DNA of 64,000 nucleotides, from positions 470,083 to 534,082 of the forward strand of contig NZ_LMQB01000001.1 of assembly GCF_001424045.1 (NCBI RefSeq), given 5' to 3'. The notes under the pieces were generated by a model that saw nothing but the letters and a program-made list of their open reading frames with translations, was not told the origin of the DNA and did not search any database. Positions 43,749-51,978 of this stretch are shown one piece after another; the first letter of the stretch is position 1, and every line of letters starts with the position of its first letter. Origin of the DNA: Rhizobium sp. Leaf371. Lineage in GTDB: Bacteria; Pseudomonadota; Alphaproteobacteria; Rhizobiales; Rhizobiaceae. Position numbers and translations under genes: made by a program.

Positions 43749-44537
43749 TTATGCTTTGACGGGGGCGGACTTGCCAAAGCGCGAGACGAGATTGAGGAGG
43801 CCCATGGAGAGCCATGTGATGGAGAAGGCGATGACGGAGAGCGCCGACGGCTCGTAGGCCTTGTTGGCGCCGACGAGCTGGAGGTAGGGGCCGAATGCCG
43901 GGCGGTTGAGCAGGGCGGCCATGGTGAACTCGCCCATGACGATGGCAAGCGTGATGAAGGCGCCGGAGAGCACGCCGCTCATGACGTTCGGAAAAATGCA
44001 GCGAAAGAGAATGGTCCCCCAGCTGGCGCCGAGGCTTTGCGCCGCTTCGGTCAGCGTGCGCACGTCGATGGCCCGCATGGCGGTATCGACGGCGCGGTAC
44101 ATGTAGGGCAGCGACAGGGTGATGTAGGAGAACACGAGCAGCACGTTCGTTCCCGTCGTCGAGCCGGTCAGCGGCAGGACGGAGGAGGAATTGTACATGC
44201 GCAGATAGCCGAACACGATGACGATGGCGGGAATGACCAGCGGGAGGAGCGTGATGAACTCCACCACCGGCCGCATCTGCGGCAGGCGCAGGCGCACCCA
44301 GTAGGCGGTGGGAACGACGAGCAGCATGCCGAAGACGATGGTCAGCAGCGCCATCAACATGGAATAGCCGAAGGTTTCGCGGAACTGCATGTCCGAGAAG
44401 ACCGAGCGGTAGGCATCGAAGGAGTATTCGCCGCGGCGCATGCGCAACGAGAATTCGAAGGTGCCGATCAGGGGAATGACGAAGTAGCTCGCCCCGATGG
44501 CCATGGCGATCCAGGCGCCGATCCGGTTCGTCTTCAT
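43749..44537 (-). CDS. ABC transporter permease (second)
   Basis: About 262 residues, starting in an ATGA overlap with the upstream permease stop (44534-44537). Six predicted membrane helices. EAA loop: EAAQSLGASWGTILFRCIFPNVMSG. The segment AIVMGEFTMAALLNRPAFGPYLQL resembles the terminal half of PotC-like permeases. The start MKTNRIGAWIAMAIGASYFV is at a good position after the overlap. Confidence 0.92.
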   Translation of the reverse strand: MKTNRIGAWIAMAIGASYFVIPLIGTFEFSLRMRRGEYSFDAYRSVFSDMQFRETFGYSMLMALLTIVFGMLLVVPTAYWVRLRLPQMRPVVEFITLLPLVIPAIVIVFGYLRMYNSSSVLPLTGSTTGTNVLLVFSYITLSLPYMYRAVDTAMRAIDVRTLTEAAQSLGASWGTILFRCIFPNVMSGVLSGAFITLAIVMGEFTMAALLNRPAFGPYLQLVGANKAYEPSALSVIAFSITWLSMGLLNLVSRFGKSAPVKA

Positions 44538-45439
44538 TTCTGCCACCTCTCGGCGCGCATGCGCAGCATGAGGTAGAGCACGTTGGACACGCCGGTGATG
44601 ACGATCATGCCGAGCGCGATGGCATAACCGAGGTTCGGATTGTGCAGAACGTCGCCGCGGATCTGCGCGTAGAGCAGGATCGGCACGATATTCAGCGAGC
44701 TGCCGGTCAGCGCATAGGCCGTGGCGATGGCGCCGAAGGCGTTGGCGAAGAGGAGCAGCGTGGTGCCGAGCAGGCTCGGCCACAGGATCGGCAGGGCCAC
44801 CATGGTCCAGTATTGCCGGTTGGTGGCGCCGAGGATCTCGGAGGCTTCGCGCCATTCCTTCTTCATGCCATCGAGCGCCGGCGTCAGGATCAGCACCATC
44901 AGCGGGATCTGGAAATACATGTAGGTGAGCGTCAGGCCGGTGAAGCTCAAAAGGTTGAAGCCGGTGGAATAGAGATTGAAGCCGAACCAGTCGCGCAGGA
45001 GCACGGTGGCAAGCCCCGTGCGGCCGAGGGTGGCGAGGAAGGCAAAGGCGAGGGGAACGCCGGCGAAGTTCGAGGCGACGCCGGAGAAGGTCAGGAGGGT
45101 CGAGCGCACCGAGGCCGGCAGCCCGCCGAGCACGACCGCCCAGGCGAGAAGGAAGCCGATGAAGGCGCCGCCGAGGGCGGAGGCGAGCGAGATGCGGATC
45201 GAGATCCAATAGGCCGACAGAATCGACGGCGTGAACAGGTCGGCGATGTTCTGGAGCGTCAGCTGACCATCCGGCGTGAAAAAGGCGCCGATGACGAGAT
45301 AGAAGGTCGGCGCCAGCAGGAACAGCAGGGCAAAGAGCATGAAGGGCGCGATGCCCAGCCAGTCGATGATTCGGTCCTTGCTGATGATCGGGGCTGGCCG
45401 CGATATCGGCGCTGTCACTGTGCTGATCGGTGGGCTCAT
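44534..45439 (-). CDS. ABC transporter permease (first)
   Basis: A 301-residue permease with about six helices from ATG 45439. A polar N-terminal tail is followed by LGIAPFMLFALLFLLAPTFYLVIGAFFTPDGQLTLQNIADLFTP. The EAA loop reads EASEILGATNRQYWTMVALPILWPSLLG. It couples translationally to the next permease. Confidence 0.92.
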   Translation of the reverse strand: MSPPISTVTAPISRPAPIISKDRIIDWLGIAPFMLFALLFLLAPTFYLVIGAFFTPDGQLTLQNIADLFTPSILSAYWISIRISLASALGGAFIGFLLAWAVVLGGLPASVRSTLLTFSGVASNFAGVPLAFAFLATLGRTGLATVLLRDWFGFNLYSTGFNLLSFTGLTLTYMYFQIPLMVLILTPALDGMKKEWREASEILGATNRQYWTMVALPILWPSLLGTTLLLFANAFGAIATAYALTGSSLNIVPILLYAQIRGDVLHNPNLGYAIALGMIVITGVSNVLYLMLRMRAERWQK

Positions 45440-45531
45440 CGGCGAGCTTTCGTGCGGGAGGGCGTGTGGCGAACCTCCCCGCGCGGACGCGGAGAGGCGA
45501 TGTTGCCCGGTCGCTGGACCGGTTTTGCGGC

Positions 45532-46635
45532 TTACTTCACGTTGGCGCCGACGACGCTGTCCCACTTGCCGGTAATCTCGGTCTTGCCGGCAGCCTGCTC
45601 TTCGAGCGTCGGGAACACGGCCTTTTCATAGGCGGCGGCCGGCGGCAGCTTGTCGAGCATTTCCTTCGGGATCTTGTTGTTCTTGGCCAGATCGTTGAAG
45701 CGGATCGGGTGGCAATAGCCCTTCAGCCAGCCGAGCTGACCTTCGTCGGAATAAAGATACTCCATCCACAGCTTTGCCGCGTTCGGATGCGGTGCGAAGG
45801 CAGAGATCGCCTGGACGTAGACGCCGGCGACAACGCCGCTCGTGGGAACGACGACTTCGACGGGCGGGTTGCCGTTGAGGCTGTCGCGCCAGGAGAGACC
45901 GTTATAGTCCCAGGCGACGACGATCGGCGTGGAGCCCTGCGCGAGCGAGGCCGACTTGCCGATGACGGGCACGAGGTTGCCGGCCTTGTTCAGTTCGCCG
46001 AAATAGGCGAGGCCGGCCGTTCCGGCCTTCGTCGCATCCTTTTCGCCGGCCGCGAGGCCTGCCGCGTAGACGGCCTGAACGGCCTGGTTGGAGGCGCGCG
46101 GATCGCCCGCCAGCGCAATGCTGTTGGCGTAGTCGGACTTCTTCAGGTCGGCCCAGTCCTTGGGCACGTCCTTGACGATGTCGGTGTTCACGACGAAGGA
46201 GAGAACGCCGTAATAGTCACCGTACCAGTAGCCGTCGGCATCCTTGGCGCTATCGGGGATCGAATCCCAGGTGGAGACCTTGTAGGGCTGGATCAGGCCT
46301 TCGGCCTTGGCCGAGGGGCCGAAGGAGAGGCCGACGTCGATCACGTCGGGGGCCTGCGGACCGGTGTTGCCCTTGTTGGCCTTGATGGCTTCGATCTCGT
46401 CGCCGGAGCCGGCATCGGGGTTCAGCTCGTTGACCTCGAGACCATACTTGGCCTTGAAGCCGGCGATGACGTCGCCGTAGCCGCACCAGTTGTGCGGAAG
46501 CGCGATGGTGGTGAGCGTGCCTTCCTTCTTGGCGGCAGCGATCAGTTCCTCGCTCGGCGCAGCCGCGGCAAGCGCGGTGGAGGCGACGAGAATCGCCGAT
46601 GTCAGCGACAGAAGGCGGTGGGTCTTTGACAGCAC
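45532..46635 (-). CDS. ABC transporter substrate-binding protein (family 1, FbpA/PotD-like)
   Basis: A 367-residue periplasmic binding protein. GTG 46635 is chosen because AAGGAG lies six bases upstream. A Sec signal (LSLTSAILVASTALAAAAPS) precedes the mature domain: EELIAAAKKEGTLTTIALPHNWCGYGDVIAGFKAKYGLEVNELNPDAGSGDEIEAIKANKGNTG. The C-terminal lobe contains ITGKWDSVVGANVK. The NWCGYGD segment contains the only cysteine in the N-terminal lobe. This is the first gene of the operon with the two permeases and ATPase. Its ligand is unknown; the class binds iron, polyamines or aminophosphonates. Confidence 0.9.
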   Translation of the reverse strand: MLSKTHRLLSLTSAILVASTALAAAAPSEELIAAAKKEGTLTTIALPHNWCGYGDVIAGFKAKYGLEVNELNPDAGSGDEIEAIKANKGNTGPQAPDVIDVGLSFGPSAKAEGLIQPYKVSTWDSIPDSAKDADGYWYGDYYGVLSFVVNTDIVKDVPKDWADLKKSDYANSIALAGDPRASNQAVQAVYAAGLAAGEKDATKAGTAGLAYFGELNKAGNLVPVIGKSASLAQGSTPIVVAWDYNGLSWRDSLNGNPPVEVVVPTSGVVAGVYVQAISAFAPHPNAAKLWMEYLYSDEGQLGWLKGYCHPIRFNDLAKNNKIPKEMLDKLPPAAAYEKAVFPTLEEQAAGKTEITGKWDSVVGANVK

Positions 46636-46713
46636 GAAAGTCTCCTTGGGTTTGTCAGGCCGGGGTTTCCGACCCGGTGGGTCAAGCTGATAGAGCGGCG
46701 TCATGAAGCTTCT

Positions 46714-46725
46714 ATGACAGACGCG
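46714..46725 (+). promoter_or_regulatory. ATGACAGACGCG motif, candidate RpiR operator copy
   Basis: In the leader of the ABC binding-protein gene, 79 bases upstream of its start. Ten of twelve positions match TTGACAGACACG at 47796-47807 in the RpiR/amidohydrolase divergent gap. The shared element suggests control of both transcripts by one regulator. Confidence 0.4.
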
Positions 46726-46796
46726 GTGGACGGCTTCAGGCTTCGTTTCCCGGCTAACCCCCTGTTTTCAGGGTTGGTGTTGCCGGGTATCCGATC

Positions 46797-47690
46797 TCAT
46801 CCCTTTCTTTCCTGAAAAGGCTTTCGAAACAACGGTGTCGCATCGAACAAGGTCTCCAGCGCCTTCATCCGGTCCCGGGTCTCCTCCCAGATCGAGTTCT
46901 GCACGGCTTCGATCAGCGCCTCCACCGTAAAGAGGGTGACGACCGAGCTGTCCCATGCAGAGGGCGCCTCGATGTGAATGCGGAAAACCTTGGCCGCGGA
47001 CTTGGCGACGGGTGACGACCACTGGTCGGTGAAGAGAATGATTTCGGCACCGCGCGAGCGTGCGGCCTTTGCCAGCGTTTCGAGTTCCTGCTCGTAGCGG
47101 CGGATGTCGAACACCACGAGGACGTCGCCCTTCTTCATGTCGAGCACGTAGTGGGGCCAGGGGCTCGAGCCGGAGGCGATCAGCGTCACGCCGGCGCGGA
47201 TGACCTGCAGATGCGTGAAGACGTAGTCGGCAAGCGTCCGCGTGATGCGGCCGCCGATGAGATAGACCCGACGCTTCGGGTCCGCGACGAGTGCGGCGGC
47301 GCCATCGAAGTCCTGCGTCTCCATCTGGGCGAGCGTCGCCCTGAGATTGTTGATGGTGGCGTCGGCGAAACGGTTGAGGATGTGCGTGCCCGGCGCATTC
47401 GTCGCCCATCGATCATGCTTGCTGATCGGGTTGGAGATCGTCGCTTCCAGCTCCTGGTGAAGCCGGGCCTGAAAATCCGGAAAGCCGCGAAAGCCGAGTT
47501 TCTGCACCATGCGCGCGACTGTCGGCGTCGAGACGCCGGCATTCTCGGCCACGGTCGTGATGCTGCCGAGCCCGGAAACGGGATAGTTGTCGAGCAACGT
47601 CTCCGCCAGTTGCTTCTCCGCCCGGGTCAGTGCGGTGAAGTTCGCGGCGATCACGTCCGACACCGTCTTGTGTGTTTCGGTGCTGATCAA
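46797..47690 (-). CDS. MurR/RpiR-family transcriptional regulator with SIS domain
   Basis: About 297 residues from a TTG at 47690, supported by AGGGGA five bases upstream; an ATG at 47741 is the alternative. The N-terminal HTH_6 domain reads LTRAEKQLAETLLDNYPVSGLGSITTVAENAGVSTPTVARMVQKLGFRGFPDFQARLHQEL. The C-terminal SIS domain (about 130-265) has RRVYLIGGRITRTLADYVFTHL and DVLVVFDIRRYEQELETLAKAARSRGAEIILFTD. RpiR proteins bind phosphorylated sugars or related compounds. It lies between the ABC operon and the amidohydrolase/permease operon and probably controls both. Confidence 0.9.
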   Translation of the reverse strand: MISTETHKTVSDVIAANFTALTRAEKQLAETLLDNYPVSGLGSITTVAENAGVSTPTVARMVQKLGFRGFPDFQARLHQELEATISNPISKHDRWATNAPGTHILNRFADATINNLRATLAQMETQDFDGAAALVADPKRRVYLIGGRITRTLADYVFTHLQVIRAGVTLIASGSSPWPHYVLDMKKGDVLVVFDIRRYEQELETLAKAARSRGAEIILFTDQWSSPVAKSAAKVFRIHIEAPSAWDSSVVTLFTVEALIEAVQNSIWEETRDRMKALETLFDATPLFRKPFQERKG

Positions 47691-47725
47691 GATATTCCCC
47701 TGAGGCCGATCTTCGCCGGCCTTGT

Positions 47726-47750
47726 GTGACAGAGTAAACATCGCTGTCAC
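47726..47750. promoter_or_regulatory. Inverted repeat GTGACAG-N11-CTGTCAC
   Basis: Perfect 7-bp arms at 47726-47732 and 47744-47750 in the leader of the RpiR gene. The arms contain TGACAG, as do the single motifs at 46714 and 47796 (TTGACAGACACG). A plausible autoregulatory operator. Confidence 0.5.
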
Positions 47751-47832
47751 AATCGGAGTCAATGGGGTGTATGAAGAGATCGTTTCAGTTTGCAATTGAC
47801 AGACACGATTTTGTGAAGAATTCTCTTCAGTC

Positions 47833-48642
47833 ATGAGACCTGCCATGAGGGTGGGTGCGAGGACGGAGCCGGGTGTGAGTGCGCTGTTGACCGTCGAGGA
47901 TGGCGCGCCTGTCGCGCTCGAGAATGCGGAGGCCGGCTCCCGCATCGTGCTCGTCTGCGAGCATGCCTCGCGGCGTCTCCCGCAGAGGCTGGGAACGCTC
48001 GGGCTTTCGCCGGAGGCGCTCGAAAGCCACATCGCCTGGGATCCGGGCGCTCTGGCCGTTTGCCGGATTCTGATGCAGGCGCTCGATGCGACGCTGATCT
48101 ACCAGCGCTTCTCCCGGCTCGTCTATGATTGCAACCGTCCGCCGGATTCGCCGAGCGCCATGCCCGCAAGAAGCGAGATCTTCGATATTCCCGGCAATGC
48201 GGGGCTATCGGCGGCCGAACGTCTGGCGCGCACGGAGGCCATCTACAGCCCGTTCCGCAAGGGCCTTTCCGAACTGATCAAGACTCGGGTTGCAAACCAT
48301 CGGCCGCCCGTTATCGTCACCCTGCATTCCTTCACGCCTATCTGGCACGGGCAGCCACGGGACGTCGAGGTGGGCATCCTGCATGACAGCGACAGTCGGC
48401 TCGCCGATGCTTTTCTCAAAGATGCCGCCAGGGATGAAGACTTCGTCACGCGTCGCAACGAGCCTTACGGACCGCAGGACGGTGTGACGCATACGCTGAT
48501 CGAGCACGGCCTTCACAACGGCCTGCTCAACGTCATGATCGAGATCCGCAACGATCTCATCGCAAGCAAAGACGGCCAGAGGGTCCTGGCCGGCTATATC
48601 GGGGATCACCTGGGCAAAGCCCTGGCGGACCTCGAACCCTAA
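47833..48642 (+). CDS. N-formylglutamate amidohydrolase family protein
   Basis: A 269-residue metal-dependent hydrolase. Family landmarks: LVCEHASRRLPQRLGTLGLSPEALESHIAWDPGALAVCRIL, SRLVYDCNRPPDSPSAMP, VIVTLHSFTPIWHGQPRDVEVGILHD and IEHGLHNGLLNVMIEIRNDLI. The characterised enzyme (HutG) cleaves N-formylglutamate in histidine breakdown, but no hut gene is adjacent. Placed ahead of a permease and a glutamine-synthetase-like enzyme, it might instead hydrolyse gamma-glutamyl or N-acyl conjugates. This reassignment is inference. Confidence 0.88.
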   Translation: MRPAMRVGARTEPGVSALLTVEDGAPVALENAEAGSRIVLVCEHASRRLPQRLGTLGLSPEALESHIAWDPGALAVCRILMQALDATLIYQRFSRLVYDCNRPPDSPSAMPARSEIFDIPGNAGLSAAERLARTEAIYSPFRKGLSELIKTRVANHRPPVIVTLHSFTPIWHGQPRDVEVGILHDSDSRLADAFLKDAARDEDFVTRRNEPYGPQDGVTHTLIEHGLHNGLLNVMIEIRNDLIASKDGQRVLAGYIGDHLGKALADLEP

Positions 48643-48857
48643 AAGACCCGGGGAGCGGCTTGTCCGCGGAAACCGTTCCCGCCCGGTTGGCGGGAGCACT
48701 GGCACGACTGCGTGAAGACCTCGAACCGAACCTGAAAAAGCGGGGCACACACGCAGCACGATCAAGCGTTGCAGCGTCCGTGCGCCATGAGGGTCGCGCG
48801 CCGCTGCACCGGCATCCGGCAATACCGCCCGGCGCCGAGCGTTCAGAGGGGAAAATC

Positions 48858-50441
48858 ATGCCTGACTATAGTGACGTGGATAAACACGCGGACCTTCAGG
48901 TCCTTCATTCCATGGGATATGCGCAGGAACTTGAGCGGCGCATGAGCTCGTTCTCGAACTTCGCCGTGTCCTTCTCGATCATCTGCATTCTCTCCGGCGG
49001 CATCAATTCGCTGGCGCAGGCGACAGCCGGGGCCGGCGGCGCCGCCATCGGGATCGGCTGGCCGATCGGCTGCTTCGTTTCCTTCGTCTTCGCCATGGCG
49101 ATGGCGCAGATCTCCTCGGCCTATCCGACGGCGGGTGGCCTTTATCACTGGGGTTCGATCCTCGGGAACCGCTTCACCGGCTGGCTGACCGCCTGGTTCA
49201 ACCTGCTCGGCCTCGTCACCGTGCTCGGCGCCATCAATGTCGGCACCTATTATTTCTTCATGGGCACCTTCGGCACGCCGTATTTCGGGCTCGAGGACAC
49301 CACCACCTTCCGGATTCTCTTCCTCGTCGTCATCACCGGCCTGCAGGCCGTGGTCAATCACATGGGGATCGGGCTGACGGCCAAGCTGACCGATTTCTCC
49401 GGCTATCTGATCTTCGTGACGGCCATCCTGCTGTCGCTCGCCTGCCTCGTCGCGGCCGATAGCTACGACATCGCGCGTCTCTTCACCTTCTCGAACTTCT
49501 CAGGGCCGGCCGGCGGCAATGTCTGGCCGGAAACGTCTTCCACCTGGGTATTCCTGCTCGGTCTGCTCCTGCCGATCTATACGATCACCGGCTACGACGC
49601 TTCGGCCCACACCTCCGAGGAAACGGTGAAGGCGGCGACCTCCGTGCCGCGCGGCATGATCTCCTCCGTGCTCTGGTCGGCGCTCTTCGGCTACATCATG
49701 CTGTGCTCGTTCGTGCTGATGATCCCGACGCAGGCGCCGCTTGCCGACGGCACCGTCGTCGATGGCATGCAGGCTGCTGCAGCCCAGGGCTGGAACGTGT
49801 TCTTCTGGTCGATGGACACGCAGATGAAACCGATCGTCAAGGATGTGCTCTATCTCGCGATCCTTCTGTGCCAGTGGCTCTGCGGTCTTGCGACGGTGAC
49901 ATCGGTTTCGCGCATGATCTTCGCCTTCTCGCGCGACGGCGGCCTGCCGGCGTCCAAGGCTCTGGCCAAGGTGAGCCCAAAGTTCCGCACGCCGGTCTCG
50001 GCCATCTGGACCGGGTCGATCCTCTCGGTGCTCTTCGTCTGGGGCTCGTCGCTGATCACCATCGGCGAGACGCCGGTCTACACCATCGTCGTCTCCTGCA
50101 CGGTCATCTTCCTGTTCTTCTCCTTCGCCATTCCGATCACGCTCGGCCTCTTTGCCTGGGGCACGTCCAAATGGCCGGCACAGGGACCGTGGAACCTCGG
50201 CGAAGGCGTGTTCAAGCTCTTTGCGGGCCTGACAGTGCTCGCGATGATCCTGATCTTCGTTCTCGGCGTGCAGCCGCCGAACGGCCCGGCGCTCTACGTC
50301 ACCGTCGGCTTCCTCCTTCTGACCGGCCTGATCTGGTTCGGCTTCGAGAAGCGCCGCTTCCGCGGTCCGCCGATCGGCGACGAGGTCAAGCGCCGCGCCG
50401 CCGAGATCGCCGCAGCCGAAAAGGCCGTGGGCCAGGCGTAA
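48858..50441 (+). CDS. APC-superfamily amino acid/amine permease
   Basis: A 527-residue transporter with about 12 transmembrane helices. ATG 48858 follows AGAGGGGAAAA. The N-terminal tail DVDKHADLQVLHSMGYAQELERRMSSFSNFAVSFSIICILSGGINSLAQAT is typical of the amino-acid/choline (GABA permease-like) branch. The first helix pair carries FAVSFSIICILSGG, and the fungal/bacterial signature GGLYHWGSILGN and PRGMISSVLWSALFGYI are present. It could import ethanolamine, GABA, putrescine or an amino alcohol; the branch includes ethanolamine and GABA permeases. It is the first clear transport step of the downstream catabolic genes. Confidence 0.88.
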   Translation: MPDYSDVDKHADLQVLHSMGYAQELERRMSSFSNFAVSFSIICILSGGINSLAQATAGAGGAAIGIGWPIGCFVSFVFAMAMAQISSAYPTAGGLYHWGSILGNRFTGWLTAWFNLLGLVTVLGAINVGTYYFFMGTFGTPYFGLEDTTTFRILFLVVITGLQAVVNHMGIGLTAKLTDFSGYLIFVTAILLSLACLVAADSYDIARLFTFSNFSGPAGGNVWPETSSTWVFLLGLLLPIYTITGYDASAHTSEETVKAATSVPRGMISSVLWSALFGYIMLCSFVLMIPTQAPLADGTVVDGMQAAAAQGWNVFFWSMDTQMKPIVKDVLYLAILLCQWLCGLATVTSVSRMIFAFSRDGGLPASKALAKVSPKFRTPVSAIWTGSILSVLFVWGSSLITIGETPVYTIVVSCTVIFLFFSFAIPITLGLFAWGTSKWPAQGPWNLGEGVFKLFAGLTVLAMILIFVLGVQPPNGPALYVTVGFLLLTGLIWFGFEKRRFRGPPIGDEVKRRAAEIAAAEKAVGQA

Positions 50442-50455
50442 GCTCTCCGAACCCT

Positions 50456-50486
50456 GCGGCGGCACCCGAGAACGGGGTGCCGCCGC
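50456..50486 (+). other. Intercistronic 12-bp hairpin
   Basis: GCGGCGGCACCC and GGGTGCCGCCGC, loop of seven, 15 bases after the permease stop and 46 bases before the GS-like start. No U-run follows. It is a possible stabiliser, processing site or partial terminator that sets relative expression of the two genes. Confidence 0.5.
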
Positions 50487-50531
50487 TCACCGACACGAAA
50501 CGCATTTCGACCATCGCAGACAGGACGCCCG

Positions 50532-51896
50532 ATGACCTATTCGTTCGAAGAGCTGAAGACCGACGTTGCCGAGGGCCGTATCGACACGGTTCTCGCCTGC
50601 CAGATCGACATGCAGGGCCGCCTCATGGGCAAACGCTTCCAGGCCGAATATTTCGTCGAGAGCGCCTATGAGGAGACCCATAGCTGCAACTATCTGCTGG
50701 CCACCGATCTCGAAATGGAGACGGTGTCCGGATACAAGTCGACGAGCTGGGAGTCCGGCTATGGCGACTATACGATGAAGCCGGATCTGGGCACCCTTCG
50801 CCGGATTCCCTGGCTCGAAGGCACGGCACTGGTGCTGTGCGACATGCTCGACCACCAGACCCACCAGGAAGTGCCGCATTCGCCGCGCGCCATTCTGAAG
50901 CGGCAGGTGAAGCGGCTGGAGGCAATGGGGCTGAAGGCCTTCATGGCAAGCGAACTCGAATTCTTCCTGTTCGACCAGACCTATGACCAGGCCCGCGAGA
51001 GCGGCTATCGCGACCTGAAGCTCGCCAGCGGCTATAACGAGGACTACCACATCTTTCAGACCACCAAGGAAGAGGATGTGATGCGGGCGATCCGCAAGGG
51101 GCTGCAGGGCGCCGGCATTCCGGTCGAGAACTCCAAGGGCGAGGCATCGGCCGGCCAGGAGGAAATCAACGTCCGGTATGCCGAGGCGATCGATATGGCC
51201 GACCGGCACGTCATCATCAAGAACGGCTGCAAGGAGATTGCCTGGTCGAAGGGCAAGGCGATCACCTTCCTCGCCAAGTGGCACATGAATGCGGCGGGCT
51301 CGTCCTCGCACATCCACCAGTCGCTCTGGAGCCTCGACGGCAAGACATCCCACTTCTTCGACAAGGACGGGGAATACGGCATGTCTGAGACGATGCGACA
51401 CTACGTTGCCGGCCTGTTGACCCATGCCGGCGAAATCACCTATTTCCTCGCACCCTATATCAATTCCTACAAGCGCTTCATGGCCGGGACCTTCGCTCCG
51501 ACCAAGGCCGTGTGGTCCAAGGACAACCGTACGGCTGGGTATCGCCTCTGCGGCGACGGCACCAAGGGCATCCGCATCGAGTGCCGCGTCGGCGGTTCCG
51601 ACCTCAATCCCTATCTCGCGATGGCGGCGCTGCTGGCGGCGGGCATTGCCGGGATCGAGGGCAAGTTGGAGCTCGAGGCGCCCTTCGTCGGCGACGCCTA
51701 TTCCGGCAAGGACATCCGCGAGATCCCGAAGACATTGCGGCATGCGACCGAGCTGATGACGTCATCGTCCATGCTGCGGGAGGCGTTCGGCGACGAGGTG
51801 ATCGACCATTACACGCGGGCCGGCACCTGGGAGCAGGAAGAGTATGATCGCCGGGTCACGGACTGGGAGGTCGCGCGCGGTTTCGAGCGCGCGTGA
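50532..51896 (+). CDS. Glutamine-synthetase-like gamma-glutamyl-amine ligase
   Basis: A 454-residue member of the glutamine synthetase superfamily. The catalytic core is present: FMASELEFFLF (metal ligands), GEASAGQEEINVRY, KWHMNAAGSSSHIHQSLW (GS substrate loop with SxHxHxS instead of the GS-I NGAGCH), AGTFAPTKAVWSKDNRTAGYRL, and RIECRVGGSDLNPYLAMAALLAAG. These are features of the PuuA/GlnA4-type ligases that attach glutamate to an amine rather than to ammonia. Co-location with an amine permease, aldehyde dehydrogenase and iron alcohol dehydrogenase supports that reading. The acceptor amine is not defined by sequence. Confidence 0.85.
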   Translation: MTYSFEELKTDVAEGRIDTVLACQIDMQGRLMGKRFQAEYFVESAYEETHSCNYLLATDLEMETVSGYKSTSWESGYGDYTMKPDLGTLRRIPWLEGTALVLCDMLDHQTHQEVPHSPRAILKRQVKRLEAMGLKAFMASELEFFLFDQTYDQARESGYRDLKLASGYNEDYHIFQTTKEEDVMRAIRKGLQGAGIPVENSKGEASAGQEEINVRYAEAIDMADRHVIIKNGCKEIAWSKGKAITFLAKWHMNAAGSSSHIHQSLWSLDGKTSHFFDKDGEYGMSETMRHYVAGLLTHAGEITYFLAPYINSYKRFMAGTFAPTKAVWSKDNRTAGYRLCGDGTKGIRIECRVGGSDLNPYLAMAALLAAGIAGIEGKLELEAPFVGDAYSGKDIREIPKTLRHATELMTSSSMLREAFGDEVIDHYTRAGTWEQEEYDRRVTDWEVARGFERA

Positions 51897-51978
51897 TTGC
51901 AAAACCCGTCGCGGTGCGGCATGTCTCGGCATCCCCGCGTCGAGACGACGGCCTGCGGGCCGACTTCCTCTGGAGTTG

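Noticed and set aside
48700-48720. TGGCACGACTGCG as a third sigma-54 promoter before the APC permease
   Set aside because: The GC dinucleotide is not at the required ten-base spacing from GG, so it does not fit the -24/-12 rule.
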